DNA of 64,000 nt from Bacillus sp. S/N-304-OC-R1. Its GTDB lineage: Bacteria > Bacillota > Bacilli > Bacillales > Cytobacillaceae. This document shows, in pieces, positions 63,904 to 64,000 of the stretch; the stretch's first letter is position 1; the number at the start of each line of letters is the position of its first letter. The notes under the pieces are model-generated. The model had not been told where the DNA came from. It saw only the letters and a list, made by a program, of their open reading frames with translations, and searched no databases. The stretch is taken from the NCBI RefSeq assembly GCF_019749375.1, contig NZ_JACWFE010000017.1:1-64000 (forward strand), given 5' to 3'. The position numbers and the translations under genes are program-made.

Positions 63904-63940
63904 GAAGGGATAAGGAGCGTCGTACTCTCTTATCCCAGTT
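63904..63940. other. Hairpin and start of a repeat at the window edge
   Basis: GGGATAAG...CTTATCCC (63908-63937) is a strong hairpin in the last 200 bp, followed at about 63943 by CTGTCTAGCTTCAGTGCC, which resembles the edge of the repeat at 50627. The region 63801-64000 otherwise holds no gene I can support. Confidence 0.4.
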
Positions 63941-64000
63941 ACTGTCTAGCTTCAGTGCCTTATTCAACAGTCAACTGAAGAAGCTTCTTGTTTGTTAAGC

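Overview
The window is a contiguous chromosomal segment of a low-GC, endospore-forming member of the Bacillaceae. It carries two alpha/beta-type small acid-soluble spore proteins, SpoVR, YheC/YheD-type ATP-grasp proteins, YjcZ and YhaL sporulation proteins, and a sporulation-type histidine kinase with a Spo0A box. The first half follows the order of the Bacillus subtilis ecs/hit/serC/trpP/yha/hemZ/yhe region closely. The second half joins blocks that lie elsewhere in B. subtilis (fumC, a sigY-like operon, feoAB, cadCA, a yhdP-merR-yhdT-like trio, mhq genes, spoVR, a ykoGHIJ-like cluster), so this is not B. subtilis. I cannot name the genus with confidence. I see no rRNA, no canonical tRNA, no CRISPR array, no phage and no transposase.

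Layout. 0-6 kb: ecsABC on the minus strand, divergent from hit, serC and trpP, with an unusual 5' region before hit holding three diverged tandem repeats. 6-11 kb: yhaH, scoC(hpr), yhaI, a DUF3267-like membrane protein, small membrane or sporulation peptides, prsA, yhaL. 11-24 kb, mostly minus: yhaO-yhaN-yhaM (nuclease/ATPase), yhaQ-yhaP (ABC exporter), yhzD, yhaR, an acyl-CoA synthetase, hemZ, yhaX. 24-33 kb: spore block with an SASP, yheA, yheB, four consecutive YheC/YheD ATP-grasp genes, yheE, small proteins, and a second SASP preceded by a candidate bistable RNA. 33-39 kb: fumC, a sigY operon with its own promoter, a class A penicillin-binding protein, an XRE regulator. 39-44 kb: Fur-controlled feoAB, a cytosolic sporulation-type kinase, an acetyltransferase. 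44-51 kb: cadC-cadA with an in-frame TGA in the metal-binding motif of CadA, and two paralogous CNNM/HlyC-type transporters flanking a frameshifted MerR gene. 51-64 kb: a two-component system divergent from a secreted repeat protein, a YitT protein, a secreted protein, an mhq quinone-resistance cluster, spoVR, two PepSY proteins and a second two-component system.

The most notable non-gene signals are: the triple repeat with mini-ORFs before hit; a TRAP-like (K)AG array over the trpP ribosome binding site; an RNA upstream of the second SASP that can fold two mutually exclusive ways; matching Shine-Dalgarno-sequestering leaders on both HlyC/CNNM genes; the UGA at the first cysteine codon of the CadA heavy-metal motif; and a dispersed GC-rich repeat present as two full inverted copies plus one solo end.
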